64,000 nt of DNA from Mycobacterium simiae (GTDB lineage Bacteria > Actinomycetota > Actinomycetes > Mycobacteriales > Mycobacteriaceae), in assembly GCF_010727605.1 (NCBI RefSeq), contig NZ_AP022568.1:1860001-1924000 (forward strand), in the 5' to 3' direction. The notes beneath the pieces are model-generated. The model saw nothing but the letters and a program-made list of their open reading frames with translations, did not search any database and was not told the origin of the DNA. The position numbers and the translations under genes were made by a program. Below, piece after piece: positions 63,149 through 64,000 of the stretch (position 1 is its first letter; each line of letters begins with the position of its first letter).

Positions 63149-63712
63149 ATGACGGGATTGCCGCAACTGAGCAGCGACTTGGACGTGTTGCTGCGACAAG
63201 TAGCGCGCGGGGACACCGAGGCATTCGCCGCGGTCTACGACCTCACCAAGAGCCGGGTGTTCGGGTTGGTGATTCGTGTACTGCGCGACGCCGGCTACAG
63301 CGAGGAGACCACCCAGGAGATTTATCTCGAGGTGTGGCGCTCCGCGTCGGAGTACGACCCCGCCCGGGGCTCCGCACTGTCCTGGCTGCTGACCATGGCG
63401 CACCGCCGGGCCATCGACCGGGTGCGCTCCGAGCAAGCCGGCAGCCGCCGAGAATCGCGTTACGGCGCGGCCACTGTGGACACCGCCAGCGACGTGGTCG
63501 CCGATTCGGCGATCGCGGGTGACGAACGTCGTCGGGTCGCCGACTGCCTGGGCTCGCTGACCGATGCGCAACGTCAATGCATCGAGCTGGCTTACTACGG
63601 CGGCCTGACCTATGTCGAGGTATCGCACCGGTTGGCGGCCAACCTGTCGACGATCAAATCCCGCATCCGCGACGCGCTGCGCGGGCTGCGTAACTGCTTG
63701 GACGTGGCATGA
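63149..63712 (+). CDS. sigK: ECF sigma factor SigK
   Basis: A 187-residue ECF sigma factor, matching the family length. Region 2 includes [19 protein letters not shown] and [20 protein letters not shown]; region 4 has [19 protein letters not shown] and [15 protein letters not shown]. SigK directs expression of mpt70/mpt83/dipZ-type genes encoding exported antigens. The ATG at 63149 is clear. Its stop overlaps the rskA ATG in ATGA, so sigma and anti-sigma are co-translated. Confidence 0.94.
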   Translation: MTGLPQLSSDLDVLLRQVARGDTEAFAAVYDLTKSRVFGLVIRVLRDAGYSEETTQEIYLEVWRSASEYDPARGSALSWLLTMAHRRAIDRVRSEQAGSRRESRYGAATVDTASDVVADSAIAGDERRRVADCLGSLTDAQRQCIELAYYGGLTYVEVSHRLAANLSTIKSRIRDALRGLRNCLDVA

Positions 63713-64000
63713 CCGCTCCCAATGACTTCGAGCTGCTCGAACTGGCCGCGCCGTACGCGTTGCACGCCGTGTCCGATGCGGAGCGCGCCGACATCGACCG
63801 GCAAGTCGCGGCCGCGCCGGCACCGGTTGCGGCCGCCTTCGCCGACGAGGTTCGCGCCGTCCGGGAAACCATGGCCGTCGTGTCGGCTGCGACCAGCGTC
63901 GAACCGCCGACGCGGCTGCGGGCGGCCGTACTGGCGCGCGCCGCGGCCACCCCAGCAAAGCGGGAACATAGTTGGCGCACAACCGCATTGGTGTCGGTAG
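63709..64000 (+). CDS. rskA: Anti-sigma-K factor RskA, N-terminal part
   Basis: The first 97 codons are visible before the window ends. The start, [20 protein letters not shown], is the RskA cytosolic sigma-binding domain; the membrane helix and exported part lie outside. The full protein holds SigK at the membrane until regulated proteolysis. The ATG overlaps the sigK stop. Confidence 0.9.
   Translation, partial: MTAPNDFELLELAAPYALHAVSDAERADIDRQVAAAPAPVAAAFADEVRAVRETMAVVSAATSVEPPTRLRAAVLARAAATPAKREHSWRTTALVSV

Overview
The window is high-GC actinobacterial DNA whose gene content and order match the Mycobacterium chromosome segment known in M. tuberculosis as roughly Rv0512 down to Rv0444c, read here in the opposite direction. 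Mycolate cyclopropane synthases (cmaA2, pcaA and umaA homologues), hbhA, mshA, senX3-regX3, mmpS4-mmpL4 and sigK-rskA point to a mycobacterium, probably a slow grower. The species cannot be named from this sequence. Gene names below are by recognised homology; no database search was run.

Layout. 1-4902: tetrapyrrole block on the minus strand (hemB partial, hemD fusion, hemC, hemA) plus a glutaredoxin-like gene. 4952-8418: an accessory island not expected at this position, with two WXG100 genes, a 773-residue CpnT-like secreted toxin ending in an ADP-ribosyltransferase domain, and one or two small candidate immunity genes. 8655-11062: serB1-like phosphatase, HadA-like protein and cmaA2. 11156-18731: acyltransferase, galE2-like SDR, ribosomal protein bS22, small HTH protein, proC, thioesterase, TIM-barrel protein, membrane protein, ppx. 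18861-23565: DUF3109-like protein, FadR-type regulator, lipocalin-like protein and GMC oxidoreductase. 23571-33167: regX3-senX3, gpmA, mshA, ROK regulator, SDR, an L,D-transpeptidase lipoprotein and murB. 33194-39828: nitrilase, LmeA-like protein, deoC, hbhA with its regulator, and a DUF445 protein. 39964-42623: MadR-type TetR, pcaA, umaA. 42718-47696: fadB2, icl, thioesterase and ramB. 47693-56357: AhpD-like protein, lpdC, small membrane proteins, aldehyde dehydrogenase, prolyl oligopeptidase, echA2. 56423-61238: siderophore-export locus (Rv0455c-like, TetR, mmpS4, mmpL4) with an IdeR box. 61293-64000: DipZ-like protein behind a SigK-type promoter, then sigK and partial rskA.

The most notable item is the toxin island at 4952-8418. 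It has the gene order and sizes of the M. tuberculosis esxF-esxE-cpnT-ift locus, but the C-terminal toxin carries R678, the S703 motif and an E741-x-E743 motif of arginine-type ADP-ribosyltransferases instead of the NAD glycohydrolase TNT. It sits between the Rv0508 and serB1 homologues, where M. tuberculosis carries mmpL2/mmpS2.

Several regulatory sites can be read directly: a near-consensus IdeR box before mmpS4, a SigK-like promoter before dipZ, palindromes in the icl, ROK/SDR, FadR-like, RamB and MadR-like promoters, a structured leader before pcaA, and many TANNNT boxes 6-8 nt upstream of start codons, consistent with leaderless transcripts.
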